A DNA stretch of 64,000 nucleotides from Siderastrea radians (GCA_964017195.1 OZ024895.1:18627034-18691033), one strand, 5' to 3'; shown: positions 12,679 through 28,200, counted from the stretch's first letter. Notes: generated by a model from the letters alone, not told the origin. Numbers and translations: made by a program.

Positions 12679-15600
12679 CCATTACCATCATCATCATCAT
12701 CATCGTCGTCGTCGTCATCATCATCATCATCATCATCATCAGTCCTTTTCGTGCCTCTGGGCACATAAGGCCTCACTGTTAAGGCTTAAAGGGTTAAATT
12801 TGCACTCACTAGGTGGTTGAAGTGCTGTGTAAAGAGGATTCCGAGGAGGTCAATACCAAGTGTCATCTCTTACAAGTGAAACCGTCATTTGGAGAAGACA
12901 CAGCTCAAGCGAGTACACCAGCCGATTCAGCCAGTGGAGAGCAGAAGGCCAAGAGAATCGAGGTAAAGAATGAGAACAGAAAAAGCCAGGATCGATCACG
13001 GCGGAGCTGTGAGGGGACCAAGAGCACAGCGCCAGAGATCAGCCAGAAGAGGAGGCCGCTTTTCCTTACAGCTGGGCATATGGTCACTCTTAATCCACAG
13101 AGAATGATCGACTTTGCTGGCACACCGCTTGAAGGTAATAACTGTACTTTGTTATCCAACTGTATTAGTTATTGTACAGAAAGCGCGCGAAACGAGTACT
13201 AATATCCCACGATATTGTACGGTTGGTTATTGTACCGTACGCGCGCTCATCCTCTTACGCTTGTAGTTTTCTTTCAAGTTACTGAGATTGTTGTTTGTTG
13301 TTTGTATTTTGACTCGCCCAGCACAACTCGTTAAAATATGCGGCGATACCTCACACCGAAACATCTAATAAGATATATGCAGAGCAGTTTTCAGTTGAAT
13401 GTCGAAGATAGAGTGATTTTCAATTAAGTGTTGAGAGTAATTTGTGTTCGCTTTGGTGTTGCTTTACTGCGCTCAGCAATCGACTAAAATTGTTCTCATC
13501 ACTTACTCAACCATCAGATGTAAAAACAAACCAATCGTGACTTGCTTGCACGCGTTTTCCCGCGTCTTTATGCCAGTTACTTGTATTTGCTTCGAGGTCC
13601 GATTGATTCACGGGATAAATTGCGTCTGTTGAGATCGGCCACAGCACTAACTTCGGCGTTGGTTTTACGTAAGTCAATTGAAATCAGCTCTAGTTTACAT
13701 TTGCTTTGGTTTTAATTTACTACTCTTTGATTGAGTCAAAAATCTGAGCCGTTTTCCCAACCAGTCTAAACCTAATTTGTTTGCACACGTTTTCTCGCCC
13801 TTGACACAAGTTACCAGTATTTGCCTCGAGTTCTAATTGGTTCATTGTGTTGTTGCCATCTGTTGCGATTGGTCAGATATTGTGACACTCCCATTGCTCT
13901 ACTGGAAATGGACTTTCATCTCTACATTGTATACTTATGATAACAGTAACTCTCTAACATTGCACACATTCTCTATGCATACCCTTTATGTGTTGTATAT
14001 TCAAAATATGCTATACTAACTGAAAACAGCTAAAAATAGCCGACACAGCCCTTCAAATCTAGTAATTTATACAATATTTGATGTACCCAATTTCCCTGTC
14101 TGTTGGGAAACCTACATGAAATAATTACATTAAAAACTGAACCTAATGAAAAGACGACTACGGCAATTAACTCGGACCCTTTATACTCTTTAAATTATCT
14201 TTACCATTTAGGTATCTCACGCAGCTGCGAGGAGAGTCGACAAAGAAAACGAAAGGTAAATATTCAGTCATAACAAGGTGTCAATCTATTAAAAGCGAGC
14301 AGACCCGAAACGTCTACAGGGACGCATTCCAGGTTTGAATAATCAGCCTTTAGATCATAATTAGTCCAGTGCACTTATATCTTGTATGGCCAACATATCC
14401 CCTCGTGACAATCTCGTTAAATCTCTTGGTAAACTGAGTGACTGTATTTTCTTTCTTTGAAGCTTGAATTCCCTGAGAAGGAAGATCAGGGTAACAAGAG
14501 ACAGAAGACAATGAAAGACGTTTTAAGTGAAGGGAGGAACAACTCTACTTATGTTCCTACACTCGGTCATGTGGTAGCCATTTGTCACGCAAGGATACCT
14601 TTCATTCAGCTTCGTGAAGAGGTACATTTGCATTGATTTACTGAGGTTTTCAGTTTGCACGTGAAAAACATGCAATATGTCCATTTACAGCTGCTGTCAA
14701 GTGCTCTGGGCAGTTTTTCTTGCTACTCGTCCCGGTTCTTTATGGACCACTTGCAAGCTGATTAAGTTCCATAACTGTATACCTCTGATTGATTAATAAG
14801 CAAATTCTGCACAATTTGGAGCTTCTTCCTAAGTTGACAGCGGTCAAACACAGGACGCTACGTCGTTTTCGGTTTTTCAGATCCTTGAAGTTCGTACGAA
14901 AAACGATGCATAAGATGTCCCGACAAACTCTATTTCGCGCCGATAAAACTTGTGGGTAACATTTTCTTCACATTGAACACATTTGTTCGTTGTGTAACTC
15001 TCCTTCTCCTGCTATAATAACAAAAAACATGTTATTGAAGCTTTTCATGATTGTTGTTAGCTGAGCCGACACAAGATCATCCACCAAGGTCTGACGTCTG
15101 AAGCGGGAGTCGGCTTGGCCGTGAGACTGTCCAGCCTGCCCCTCCCTAAGGACTGTGACCCAGCCCTAGTGTCATGTCTTCAGCCAAGTGTCCTGGATTG
15201 CGTCCTGCGATTCCCTGGCGAATCACAGCGCACGTGTCTGTTGGAGATGATCATGGACAACTGTCCCCTGGAGGGACTGTCAGTCAGTGAAAAGGGCAGC
15301 ACTAGGCATGTGCTGTTTGAGTACAGTGTACACGACGCGGGTGGGGAGAACAGCAATGATGACAAGGGAGGGGATGGTGAGGGTAATTGGGCCAAAGGCG
15401 TGGTCACCAACCTGTTAAATGACTGGTGTAGCGTGTGCAAGCTGTATCAACATGCCGTGGAATTGGATGCTTATCTCAAGGGTTAGTTCTTGTTTGTTCC
15501 TTATTTTATACGATTCCTTCAATGAATCATTTATCTAATTTTGAGATGCAAAAACACAGTCTCAGTCCCAAGACAAATTTGTCCATATCCAACGAAATCT

Positions 15601-17759
15601 TTTCTTTGGTTCGACATGTTGTCCAGTAAATGTTTTAAACTCCAGTCAGAGAGTGGCTATTACACTTGAACTTACCTGTGCGACCACATCTCGTAAGTGA
15701 CCCCCTCCCGTAAGCGACCACGTCCGTAAGCGACCACTTTTCCAAACTACCAAAATTTTCTCAGTCAAGTTACCTAAGTTGGACAACCTCTCATGAAATG
15801 ACCGCCACCAGTACGCAACCACTTCCAAATTAACAAAATATTCCCAGTCAAAACACTATTGTTGGAACCTCTTGTAAGGGACCTCCTCTCGTAAGCGACC
15901 CTGCCACCTTTTGGGCTGATGATTTGACAGTTTCTTTTGTTTTTAACCTCTGATAATATTTCTTTTTTTCTTTTTTTTTCCCCGACAGATTCGCAAAGCC
16001 ACTTTCGTCACACGTGCCGTGTTTATTCCTACAATTACAAGCAGCTGACATTGCAGTATGACCCTGATAAACAAAGTTTGGTAAGTTTGCTTTGGCTTGT
16101 TCCCTGTTTGTTTCCAACCAAATCAGACAAATTTGACTGATTTTTCCTTTTAAAAATGAAAGACAAATGGGTCCACAGGAAAGTGCTAGTCAGTAACGTT
16201 TATTTGAACAGTCACACGTTAGGATTGTATCCACAGACCCAAAACCTGGAACCACCTTCAACAGAATAGTAAACACCACCACAGAAAAGTACTGCTCAAT
16301 AGCTTTCGTTGAAGTGATCGCACTTCAGAATTTCATTCACAGGCTCAAAAGTTAGAACAATCTTGTACAGCGTAATAAACAGCACCACAGGAAAGTACTG
16401 CTTAGTAGCTTTCATTTGAATTGTTACATTAGGATTTCATTCACAGACTCAAAAGTTAGAACCACCTTGTACAGCATAATAAACAGCATCACAGGAAAGT
16501 ACTGCTCAATAGCTTTCGTTGAAGTGATCACACTTCAGAATTTCATCCACAGGCTCAAACGTTAGAACCATCTTGTACAGCGTAATCAGTGAACAGCACC
16601 ACAGGAAAGTACTGCTCAGTAGCTTTCATTTGAATGGTCACACTTTAGGATTTCATTCACAGACTCAAAAGTTAGAACCATCTTGTACAGCGTAATAAAC
16701 AGCACCACAGGAAAGTACTGCTCAGTAGCTTTCATTTGCATTGTTACATTAGGATTTCATTCACAGACTCAAAAGTTAGAACCATCTTGTACAGCATAAT
16801 AAACAACACCACAGAAAAGTGCTGCTCAATAGCTTTCGTCTAAGTGGTCACACTTTAGGCTTTCATCTACAGACTCATTCTACAGACTCAGAAGTACATT
16901 GAACAGCCTATGGAACAGTGGTACAACTAAGTACTGCTCAGTAAGTTTCATTTGAACGCCACGCGCTCAGAAGTTAGAACTGAACTCGTATAGATAGACA
17001 GTCAACACCAGTATAAACGCATTGGGGAACAGGAAAGAAGTTGGTGATATTGGTAGTAAATAATATGCAAACCGTTGCGTTGTACTGTTTTACCTGAAGG
17101 TGACGTTTGAGTGGTCCGTGGAGCAGTCTCAGTTTGTATTAACATTTGGTTATTGTGGCTCGACTCTGAGCGCCAACCCACAGAGCATCACTGCCAGGAA
17201 CCTTCAACAGGAGTTTAACAAACATCAAAGTCTTCCCTATATTGTACAGGTATTGTCTATCGAGTCGGTTTTAGCCTGCGAGCAGGCTCACTTACATGTA
17301 GTGTGTAATTCGCGCGAGTACCTTGGCGGAGCAGCGACTTCGCCGACTTCCGCCGCCAAGATACTCGCGCGAATAACACAATAAGTAAGCCTGCTCGCAG
17401 GCTAAGTTGGTTTTCGCAGGAACTAGACCTATCTCGAAAACCGATCAACACCTTTCCGGTATTGACTCTTAGTTTGGAAGCTGGCGGTATTTTCGAGTGG
17501 TGATAATTTCGGCCGGCTTCTACTGTCCATGGCGTCATTGCTCAGGCGGTAGAGCGTTTAAAACGTTACCTCAAAGGTGATTGTTTTAAATCCCCTTGAA
17601 GCTTGCACTTCTCCAGGCTCTATTACACCTTTCAAGTTGCTTGTAACTGGCGACGTCGTTCTCTTTGACTTTTTTCACGCACAGTTCAGTTACATGAATT
17701 TATTTAGTATGTACAACATCATATTCTGGGATTACATGTGGAAAGTTAACAAAGACTGC

Positions 17760-17805
<46 letters not shown>

Positions 17806-19243
17806 AGAAAGCGTTTCCACTGCTTAAATGGAAAGTAGCTTAACTGATTTACAGGACTTCATAAAACCAAGCTACGATCATCACTCAAACCAAGACGTTT
17901 GAACGGAATTGCCTTATGTCATATTGTGTTTCTTGCCTGTTAACATTCATTCATGGGTGGGGTGGGTGGGGTGAAATCACAAATGCACTGACAGCGATTG
18001 CCATGTTTGCCTTTAGATGCTCACGTCCGATCGCACTCCTTTGTTGTTAATTACATTTAAAGATGGATTTAAGAAATATGCGTTTTCCAAATCCCATTAC
18101 CATCTTCGTACTCCCAAAACTGTTTCTCAATGATCGCTATTTGTTGATCACTTCCTTAGATTCTTCACGACTCGTTCCGTCCACTGTCGGCCATTGCAAA
18201 GCTCAGCACTAAACCCGTGCTTGGAATACATTTTCATGTAAGTGTACTTTGGGTAAGGTGGAATAATCTGAAGGTGATATATTCTGGTTAGCAGGCAACT
18301 CTAAATAGACAAAAGGGAAACTGGGGAGAGCAGTCAAGGCTGGGAGGGGCTCAAAGGTAGAGCGGGGACTGGGAAGAAGTCCATTGGAGACCCAATCTCG
18401 TTTCCAGGGTCTTTCATCTTCCCAACGGTGGGGTGATGAAAGACCCTGGGAACGAGGCTGGGTCTTCCAGGGCGCTTTCTATTTAGCCAAAGTTCTGGAA
18501 ATGGAAAGTTTTTTTCTTCCATTCAGGCAAAGAGCCTCTTTTCAATTCCAAACTTGCAAACTCATTGGTGGACAAACTCGCGTGATGGCACAAGAAGCCA
18601 TTAGCAACTGCCTCACCTGGTGGAAAGTGGGTGTCTTGGACATCCAGGGGCCTTCAGTGAGGCCAGCCAGCTCCTAGCTATCTCCTTCATGGCTGGCAAA
18701 TCCCCCGCAACCCAGCCATGAGCCCCCATTCCAGGCACCCATCACGCTGATTGGATTAGTGGAAGGAAGTGAAAAGAGGGGAGGGGTGGGAGGGGGAAAA
18801 GCTTCGTTGACTAACAGCTAAAAGACACGCCGAAACAATCGAAGGAAGATCAGAACGCTACAACGCAATTGTGACGTGCTATCAAAGCCTGCACTTGTAA
18901 ACCGGTTGTTAACTTAGTTAAATGTTCATCGCGGATACTCAGTCTGCTCGTGATTTATTTTCCCTTCCCTGCTCCCCCAAGGGAGCAGGGATGGCGCAGT
19001 GGTGAGAGCACTCGCCTTCCACCAATGTGGCCCGGGTTCGATTCCCGGTCCCGGTGTCATATGTGGGTTGAGTTTGTTGTTGGTTCTCGTCCTTGCTCCG
19101 AGGGTTTTTCTCCGGGTACTCCGGTTTTCCTCCCTCCATAAAAAACAACATTTCCAAATTCCAATTCGACCTGGACGTTTTCGTAGGGCCATAAGTGAGA
19201 CTACAGTTTGACTGTAATTATGCACCCTACTGAAATAAAGTGT

Positions 19244-19278
<35 letters not shown>

Positions 19279-22200
19279 TTTTCGTTTAAATTTCATTTTC
19301 GCCAACCAGCGTAGTAAAAACTCAGCTTGATTTTAACTCGAACTCATTTGGAACTTGAACCAATTAATTTTTCGATGCCAAATATACGTGTACATGTACA
19401 AGTACATGAACATGTAGTTAATCTACGTTTTGAACTCGAGCACTTAATTAGTCCTTTTTCTTTATAGCGACCTCTCATGGCTTTGAGGAAGTTTGCTGTT
19501 CTTCCACAGTCGTCCACTCACGTGTTGCTGATCTTCAGAAACTCGTATCTTTTGTGTTATTTGCTTAAAGTTTCCCTTTTTGTCAACGTAAGAGCTAAAC
19601 GTTAAGAGTGACCTCCTTATTGACCCATGCAAATATAAATACTAAAGAATTAGGCGCTATTGCATACTTATTCTATTCTAATTGTTTAAATCTTTCCTAT
19701 GATGAAACTTGCAAGCAACTCGGGATGTAATCCTGGGGGTGTTGGGGGGGGGGGGGGACGGGGGAGGCCGTCGTATATCAAAGTGGCATGAGTGTTCGCC
19801 GGAAATTTTGACAGACTTCCAAAGTTATCAGAATCTCGTTTTGTGGGCATGACTGTATTGAAGAGGTACCAATTGTGAGAACTAGTTACATGGTAATAGT
19901 AAACATCTTGAAGGTGTTAAAATATTCTAAAATTACAATACATGTATACCACTTTCATACAAACTAATATTAGTAAAATTACTACAACTAAAGTTCATTC
20001 AAAACTATTCCCAGTGTCAGTTGTCTTTCAGTGTCAGTTCTTTCTTGTCCGTGTCAACTGTCTTTCCCGGCTTCTTTCCTTAAAGGTGCCATGATTTTAA
20101 CAGCAGTAGCTCATTTCAGATTTTAACACCCTAAGAGGTACTAAATCAGGGACCGCACTGACGTAAATATGGCGGCGCCCTTCCCTTCCTTTCCCCGGAT
20201 AAAATAAACAGCCAGGTATAACGAACTGTCTTCAAGGTCCCTGCCATTTTTGTGTGGCTTCAAACCTAGGGCGCCGATCTACAATGTTGGTATGTGTACC
20301 AGACTCCAGAATTTGTGTAGTTTCAAGTGATATCCTTGACACTATTGCTCAGTAACGCACTGGAAATTCGTTTCCGAGCGAAGAATCTTGTTGCTGTCCG
20401 AGGTAAGTGGGCCATTGTGTTCATAACCCACATATTGATGTATGTTTTCCTTTCCACCTATTATGACTCCTGCCTTTCATTCGAAAGCTCACTGCTAACA
20501 GTCTTTCTTCTGATGAATTGAGTGAGCATTTCTAGTGAAGTGTTTTACTGGGTCGAGCGGGTCCAGTGACACTATATGTCACAATCCGGGGCCCCATCTA
20601 CATTTGATGTCTTTCATTTCAAAACTCATGGTTTGATGTGTTGTCTTTGAAGACCCTTGCATTTTCCTTCCATGTCTCACGAGAAGTCGCGAAACGTGTT
20701 TTCTATAGGAAAAAATATCAGTTACTTGCAGATGTCCTCGCAGATAAGCCATAACCCTAATTTGGAATGAAAATTTTGGATCAGTATGAGTGGCTTACAT
20801 GTGCCAATTTATGTTACATTGATCGATGACTGAGGGCAATCTTTCGCGAGTTGTAAACAAACCATAGCTGATCGAGTCACCTGTTTTATTTCATAGATGC
20901 CTCACACAGCATAGCGGATCCCAGCAAGAACAAAACTTTTCTATCTTCAATTCAAAATCTGAAGGTACGTTTTGCATCGCAGATTTTCAATTTTCAGTTA
21001 TAAAGTTTTTAATCCAGTCCCAGAGGTACCCCCTCGGGTGTTAGTCAGCAGGCACACAAGTACACCTCAAGGTACCATTTTTCTGTCTTCCAAGGTATTC
21101 CTTCAACTGTACGTGGATGAAGTCGCCAAAGTCGGAGGAATAACTTCCCGTCATGCCTCCACCGCAGATGACGAAGCTCCGCCCTCGCCCATCACCATGG
21201 AGACAGACACACCCGTCATGGATCCGCAGTTTACGTCACCACAGCCGATGCCGAGCGCATCTAACCTGAGTGCATCACCCATGATCTCTCGCACCTCGCC
21301 CCAGGCTCCGTCTGCCTCGGTCAATGTCCCTTCCCCGTTTTCTGCATCGCCTAATGTCAACAGTCCGGGTAATATTTACGGTGTCGGCTCACCGGGTGAG
21401 TTTTTATTGATACCAAAGGCAACCAAGGTCAAAAGTTAAAATATCGGATCTACTTGACGATCACCATTCCTCGAAATTTTCCTTGTATCACTTTGAAAAT
21501 GCCAAAAGAAGTCGTTTCTTTTTGATTTGACAATTTTGAAATTTTTCGGTCCTTGGCTTTCTAAGGAAGATAGGTGTTTAGTAGACATCCCCATTCCCGC
21601 CCTTATTTGTTGTTTGTTTGTTTGTTCGTTTGTTTGTTTTTTAACCATAAAAATCGCGAATTACTCGTCCCTCAATTGCCCCTAAAACTTTGTACAGCTT
21701 AACTTTGAACAACTGCCTCCACTGGTAAAGTGCCCCCTTTTGAGGGAAATATGTAGCCCCCTGCGATTATTTGAGGGGAAAAGGTACTATGTTATTGTGT
21801 AATTTATTTATTTATTTATTTTTGTAATTAAGTTGAGAGTTGATTTAATTTTACTTTGCCATGTGAAGTAATCGGTTAAAGTAAGCTATATGCATTACGT
21901 ACGTGCATTGTGTGTTTCGTTCGTATGTTCATACGTTGCTTGTTTTCTTCACCTTCGCAGCTTGTTTGGCTTGGGCAAGTGTGTTTTTTTTTTTTTTTTT
22001 TACCTTTTACCTTCTTTTTATACCGCACATGGAGACGCAGTGGTCAATTGGATGACTTGCTGAAAGTCGGCTTTTTGGCGACAAAGTGCAAACATTGCTG
22101 ACAAATTGGCGAGCAGATGACCTGTTTCGCCTAGGGGAGTTCCAATTCAACTTGCCTTTTGAATCATGTGGCACGGAAAGTTTGTCATGACACGGCAAAC

Positions 22201-25200
22201 TGTTTCTATGGCGTGCACTAGGCTACCATTTTCCTTTTCATTGAGAACAAATCGAGCAGGCGAAACAAACAACACCACAACACAGAAATGGACATGCTTG
22301 AGGATTTGATCCACACACTTAAAAAGTTAGAACCACTTTGTTAAGCATAACAAACAGCCCCACAAGAAAGCACTGCTCAATAGCTTTCATTTGAACGGTC
22401 ACACTTTAGGATTTGATCCACGGACTCAAAAGTTGGAACCACCTTGTACAGCATAACAAACAGCACCACAGGAAAGTACTGCTCAGTAGCTTTCATTTGA
22501 ATGATCACACTTCAGGAGTTCGTCCACAGACTCAAAAGATAGAACCACCTTGTACAGCATAATATTAACAGCACCACAGGAAAGTACTGCTCAGTAGCTT
22601 TCACTTGAATATGCACACTTAAGGATTTAATCCGCAGATTCAAAAGTTAAACCACCTCGTGCAGCATAACAAACAGCACCACAGGAAAGTACTGCTCAGT
22701 AGCTTTCATTTGAATGGTCACACTTTAGGACGGTGCCTCCTTTTGTTACTGCGCATACATTCTGCGCATCCCGGGATATTCGGGTTTCTTAAGGAATTTG
22801 CTCCCTAATACAACAATATTTTTGCGCGGTTTATGACTATGTGGAAAAAGCAGATCTTAGCAAGGGCTATCAGAATCCAAAAAGAAAATAGGGGGTAACC
22901 ACGCATTTTCCAGAGATAATTGAGCTTAAATTTTTAAAGAAATTGCCATAAATTCTTTGTATTTTAACGCTTTTTTTAGAATTGTGGTTGCTTCATTATC
23001 TCGAAAAAATGCCCGATTACCCACATTATTCTTTTTGGATTCCAATAACCCTTGCTACGATCTATTTTTTCACCATAGTCATAGCCTTTGCAAAAATACA
23101 TCTGTATTAGGAGGCACCGTCCACAGAGTCAGAAGATGGAACAACATTGCATCACTTGAGGACTGACTCTACCACAAACATGCTGTAATCACTTTTTCTA
23201 TTTTATCACTTCATTTTCCTTTCCGATCCCTCAGGTCTTTCTTTCGTTAAGTTATATCCTTCTTTCTGCTTCAGTGTCTGGCGTACAATGGATTTCGTTC
23301 ACCTTTACCTTGTCTCTGTTTTCCGCATTACGTGCTTTCCTCGCAAATGCGTACTTACGTACTCTTGCTGATCCTTTGTTTCGGTATCGTAAGCTGGCTT
23401 TTTAGTTGAATAGCACATCCATGACGCCCGCTAAATTCTTCAAAATGTCAAATACACGTTTTCTCGCGGATGCTCAGTTTGTTTTGATATTGTAAGCTGC
23501 CGCTTTTAATATTCAACAGCATATCCAAGACGCCCGCTGAATTCTTCGAAATGCCAGATTGTTATTTTTGCTGCTGCTATTTTCAAGCGTGTAAAGTAGG
23601 TACAGTTTTTACACGAGGTTTTTGTGGCTAAAAAATGGTCACAAATGTTCATCGCGCTAATTGATTCTGTTATTTCCTTAAAACCCTTTTGCTGCCTTAG
23701 TAAGTTTTACTTCACATATTAACCCTTTGAGCCCCAATAGTGACAAACATCTAATTTCTCCTTACAACATCATTACTTGGTCAAACATACAGGACATGAG
23801 AATAAACAAGGTGATCACCAAAGACAAAATGTCTTCATGTTTATACAAATTCTCCTAATTACTACCGTAAGAAACATATGGGGAACAGTGTGGAGAATAT
23901 GTACGTTGATATTGGAGCTTAAAGGGCTAAGCGAACACATCCTGTCACAATTTGTCACGAGAATGAGAACTGATGGTAATTGAACCCGTGAGCTAAACAC
24001 TGAGCTATAGAAGACCCGTGCAGGCTGGGTAATCAATAGCTTTGTCTGTGACAAAATATGGATTAAAAGCTAGTGGTAGTTTGCTTTAGTATTCTTCCAA
24101 ATGCGGTACAAAAGCGAAAAGGCAGTGAAAGGGTTTTGAAAAAAGAAAAGTTCTTTTCGAAAGAAATTGGCTTGTTAGCAGAACGTAATGAAAAGGGTTT
24201 GTTGCCTTTCTTTTTCTACACATACTTCGACAGAAAAAGGATAAAACGTCGGAAAAAAATTTGGAGGTAAAACTTGTAAGAATTTTGTTACGCCACAAGA
24301 GCCGCGGTTTACTGCAGACTACAAGGAATTCTCGAGTGATTATTCCCTCCATTAGCACACGAATACAACTCTTTATTTCTACTGATCACAGCTGCACAGC
24401 TCTCAGCTCTTCTTCAACCTTCACCGGCCGCACCTCAAGGTCTTGCCCAGTCTCCTGTGGGCTCTGCCGGTCTTCCTGTGCCGTCCCCGGCGACTAGTCA
24501 CCAGTTTGCCACTCCGTCTCCATCATTAGGCGGGTCGTCTCCAGCACTCTCTCACAACATGCCTATTACATCACCAGGGTCATGGCCCATGTCTCCGCAG
24601 TTCACCGGTACTGGCCAGGCTACAAAGTACAGGTATTTTTATGAGAATTTGAAAGAAACTGACAGCCTTAAGTTGCTGAGTTGTTGTAATTGTTTTTGCT
24701 GTTTTTCTGTGTCGACTCACACAAAAAAAAAACTGGAAAGCCTTGAAATTTTAACATTTCGTTTTCCAGGCTTAGAAAGTCAAGGAAAATGACGTTCATT
24801 GAGCAAAATAAATTGGATACTGATAATGGCAAATAATAGCATAACAAGAAACAAATCTGTTGACAGTTTTTTAGAACATCTGGTCAGCATAGATGATCGA
24901 AAATCTTTAATTGTCTTGGAGAATCATGGAATTAAAGTAATCCAGTTTTGTGTTATGCAAGACCATTAAATGTTAAGTATATGGACGAACTTGTGCATAG
25001 TGAGTCTCAAACTGTAAAATATGATAAGTACCAATGAAAAGAAAAACTATTGACAACTATGCAGATTGGTTAAGGACGGTGCCTCCGAATACTGATGTAT
25101 TTTTCCGTAGGTTATGACTATGGGGGGAAATGCAGATCAAATGTGGATAACCACGCATTTTTTAAAGATAATTCTAGAAAAACGTTTTAAAATACAAAGA

Positions 25201-28200
25201 ATGTATGGCAATTTCTTTCCAAATTTAAGCTCAATCATCTTTCAAAAATTCGTGGTTACCCCCAATTGTCTTTTTGGATTCTGATAGCCCTTGCTAAGAA
25301 CTGTTTTTTCCACATAGTCCCAAACCGCGCAAAAATACTTCTGTACTAGTAGGCAAATTCCTTAAGAAACTTGAATATCGTGGACCTGGTACTCATTTCT
25401 CGAAAGTCCCAGTAACTTTTCAGACCCGGAGCTGTATTTTAAAATCACAATTTGGTGTAGCTTTTCTCCTTTTTTTTTTTAATAAATGGAAACTGAACCG
25501 GTGGGAATTTTCCACTAAATGGAACAGTCCAATTTTTCTACAAACAAAATGGCAAGGGACGGGCCTGTACCATTTGGCACAGAGCGCATTCTATTTCTAT
25601 TGAAAGACTGGCTAGGGTTTTCCGGGGTTTTCCGCCAAATGCAGTCCAGTTTTTTTTTTTTTAACAAACTGAGTATGTCTTGAAGGAGTATAACGATGAT
25701 ACTAGTGTTATGTCAGTCGCAAATGCTACACTGGCATTTCGATAATTCCGGTAAAACAACGAAAAAAAAAGGAACAGCGCTAAAGGTATTCCTTTCTTTG
25801 CGAGAACTTCTAGTTAAAAGGACTGCTCTATTTTGACTTCTCACCGGAGCAACTGGCTGTTCCATACAAATAAAACGCGCTCCCTGTTACCCTCTTTGTG
25901 TTGTTATTCTCAGGCCATCACCAACTCCTCAAGCTCCGTCAGGGACTGGACTAAAGCAGCCGACCACTCCACCACGACCGCTGACTGCAAGATCGTGGGC
26001 GGCTACTGCGCCAACCATTTTATCACATGCAGCGTTCACAAAGCTGTGTACCCCGGTACCTGTCCCTTCAACGGCGAGGCGTGGTCCCCCAGTCATGATG
26101 TCTCCTCTGGAAAGATTCTTTTGCTGTATGCACTTGAAACGACATCTTACTCGTGTCATTCAAAGTGAAGATTCGGTAAGCAAAGAGGATGTAATATATG
26201 TAGGGCCAGTCCATCTTTAGACATAAACGGAGACTTTTATCTCTGAAAATCCTAATCGCAAAAACGCGCGCTGAACACGCCGAATACTCGCGAGACAGGA
26301 AGCGCCAAAAGTCTCCCGAGCTGCCGTTTACAGGGCGGTTAATAGTACCTCAGAAATTGTCTGCTCAGTAGCTTTCATTTGAATGCTTACAGATAATAAT
26401 TCTAGCAACAGAGTAGCAACGTACAAGTATAAAACCGCCTTAAAGAGCATTGTAAACAAAACCACGGTAAAACAATGCTACGTAGCTTTGCTTTTATTGG
26501 AGTGGTCATACTTAAAGGGACTGTGACGGGGATCCTTACGTTTTGGGGTGACAAATGTACTGAAAATTAAATTAAATGCCTTTCTTTGTACACAGAATAC
26601 TTTTAGAATGTCAAATGATTTCCTCAAAGGAAGAACAAGCCATAGTCAGTTTTTGGCGATTTTCCAAGAAACAAAGGAAAAAATTAAAAAACATCAACGT
26701 AATGTTTTTAAGTTGCAATCCATTTCCATTCTAGCGATCCGTAGCCAAACGCTTTTAATTACAGTCTCAGAGAACTGGTAGAGTAGTTTTAAATGAAACG
26801 CAACCAGTATTTTTGGGTTTCCTCTTATTAGAATGTCTTTTGGCTTTTCAAAGTTTTCCTAAAAATTGGTTACAGTGTCATTTTAAGGTGCTATGTCATT
26901 GAGAGTTCAACGTTTTTTGGGTCAAAACAGTGCTGAAATTAAAACTAAGTACTCCTTCCTGTACAAGAAGTGCTCCTAGAAGAGGTTCCCCAATAGGGTT
27001 CATCAACCCCGTCATCACGACCAAAATTTTCCCTCAATCTCGTAATCCCGACGGTTTTATTGACGTATTCCGATCCCTAACTTACGTTTTAAAGAGCGCC
27101 TTACAGTCGTTCCCGATTCGCTCATCTTCAGTGAACCAGTGGAAGATGGTGGGATAAGAGAAGTGATACGGTTAAAATAGGCACGTGACAGGGTAGAAGA
27201 AATTGTGGGTAACTTGTGTTAAGTCAAAATGAAAGGATTTTCCACATTTCGTTACCGGATCCCTGTTCTTTTCAACAACACTTCCCGAATCTCGCATCGT
27301 AACTGACCGCTAAATCCCGTATCCCGTTCATAATTGCAATCCTGCATCTCGCCCCCGCCCACCCTTTCCTCTGAAATCCCGAATCCCGGTCTTCAAATAA
27401 GCCAAATCCCGGATACCGAAAAATCTGTTGGGGACCCTCCTAGAACACAAAGAGGAAGATATCCAGTGATTGTCTCAAAGGTAGAACAAACCGTAATTAG
27501 TTTTTAGGGATTTTTCAAAACAAAGGAAGAACTTGAAAAATTACGCCCAATTTTTTCAAGCTGCATTCGATTTTCATCCTGGCCATACGCAGATAAACAC
27601 ACTTAATTAATCATAGTTTCAGAAAGCCAGTAGAGTAATTTTGAACAAAATTGATCAAAGAAGCGGTTTCCAAACGAGTGTTGTAGAATCAAAACCAAAG
27701 TAATTATTATGTCTTTTTCTTGCCTTGTGTAATATGTTTTTGGCCGAAGATAAATAAATAAATAAATTTGAGTTAAGCGCGGCAAAATGCGTGCGAGCAA
27801 GTCACGATTGATTTTGGTTTTACGTCTGATTGGTGAGAAAGTGGCACGAGCTTTTTTAAAGGGGCATAGTCACGCTATTTTAGTTCACTTTAAAAATCAA
27901 AAATATGTCCTCACATCAATGAACGCCCACAAATAATGGTCTAGTTTTGTTACTAAAGACTATATTACTTCACTGAAACTATTTTTCTGTCGTCTGTTGC
28001 TACGGATGGCACGGATGGAAATGGATTGCAATTTGAAAAAATTAGGCTAAACTTTTCAAATTCTTTCAGTATGTTGACATGGAATCGATGTTAAATGGTG
28101 ATGGTTTGTTTTCTCTTAATGAAATTAAGTTAATATGTTTCTTTAAATGTTCAAACACAATGTTGGACATGGATAAAGTTAGCTACCGACAATTTTAGCA

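Noticed and set aside
12477..12820. Open frames of about 80-100 codons on both strands rich in His, Asp or Met
   Set aside because: They are translations of the (ATC)n microsatellite in a MED14 intron.
18985..19060. Possible tRNA gene
   Set aside because: A and B boxes are good, but no acceptor stem closes after the B box and the sequence continues into a SINE body with a TTTA tail.
20972..21439. 155-aa ORF as a separate gene
   Set aside because: It is exon 30 of MED14 with intron sequence read through at both ends.
23990..24030. tRNA-like fragment (TTGAACCCGTGAGC…)
   Set aside because: No complete boxes and no simple tail; similarity too short to support a SINE or tRNA call.
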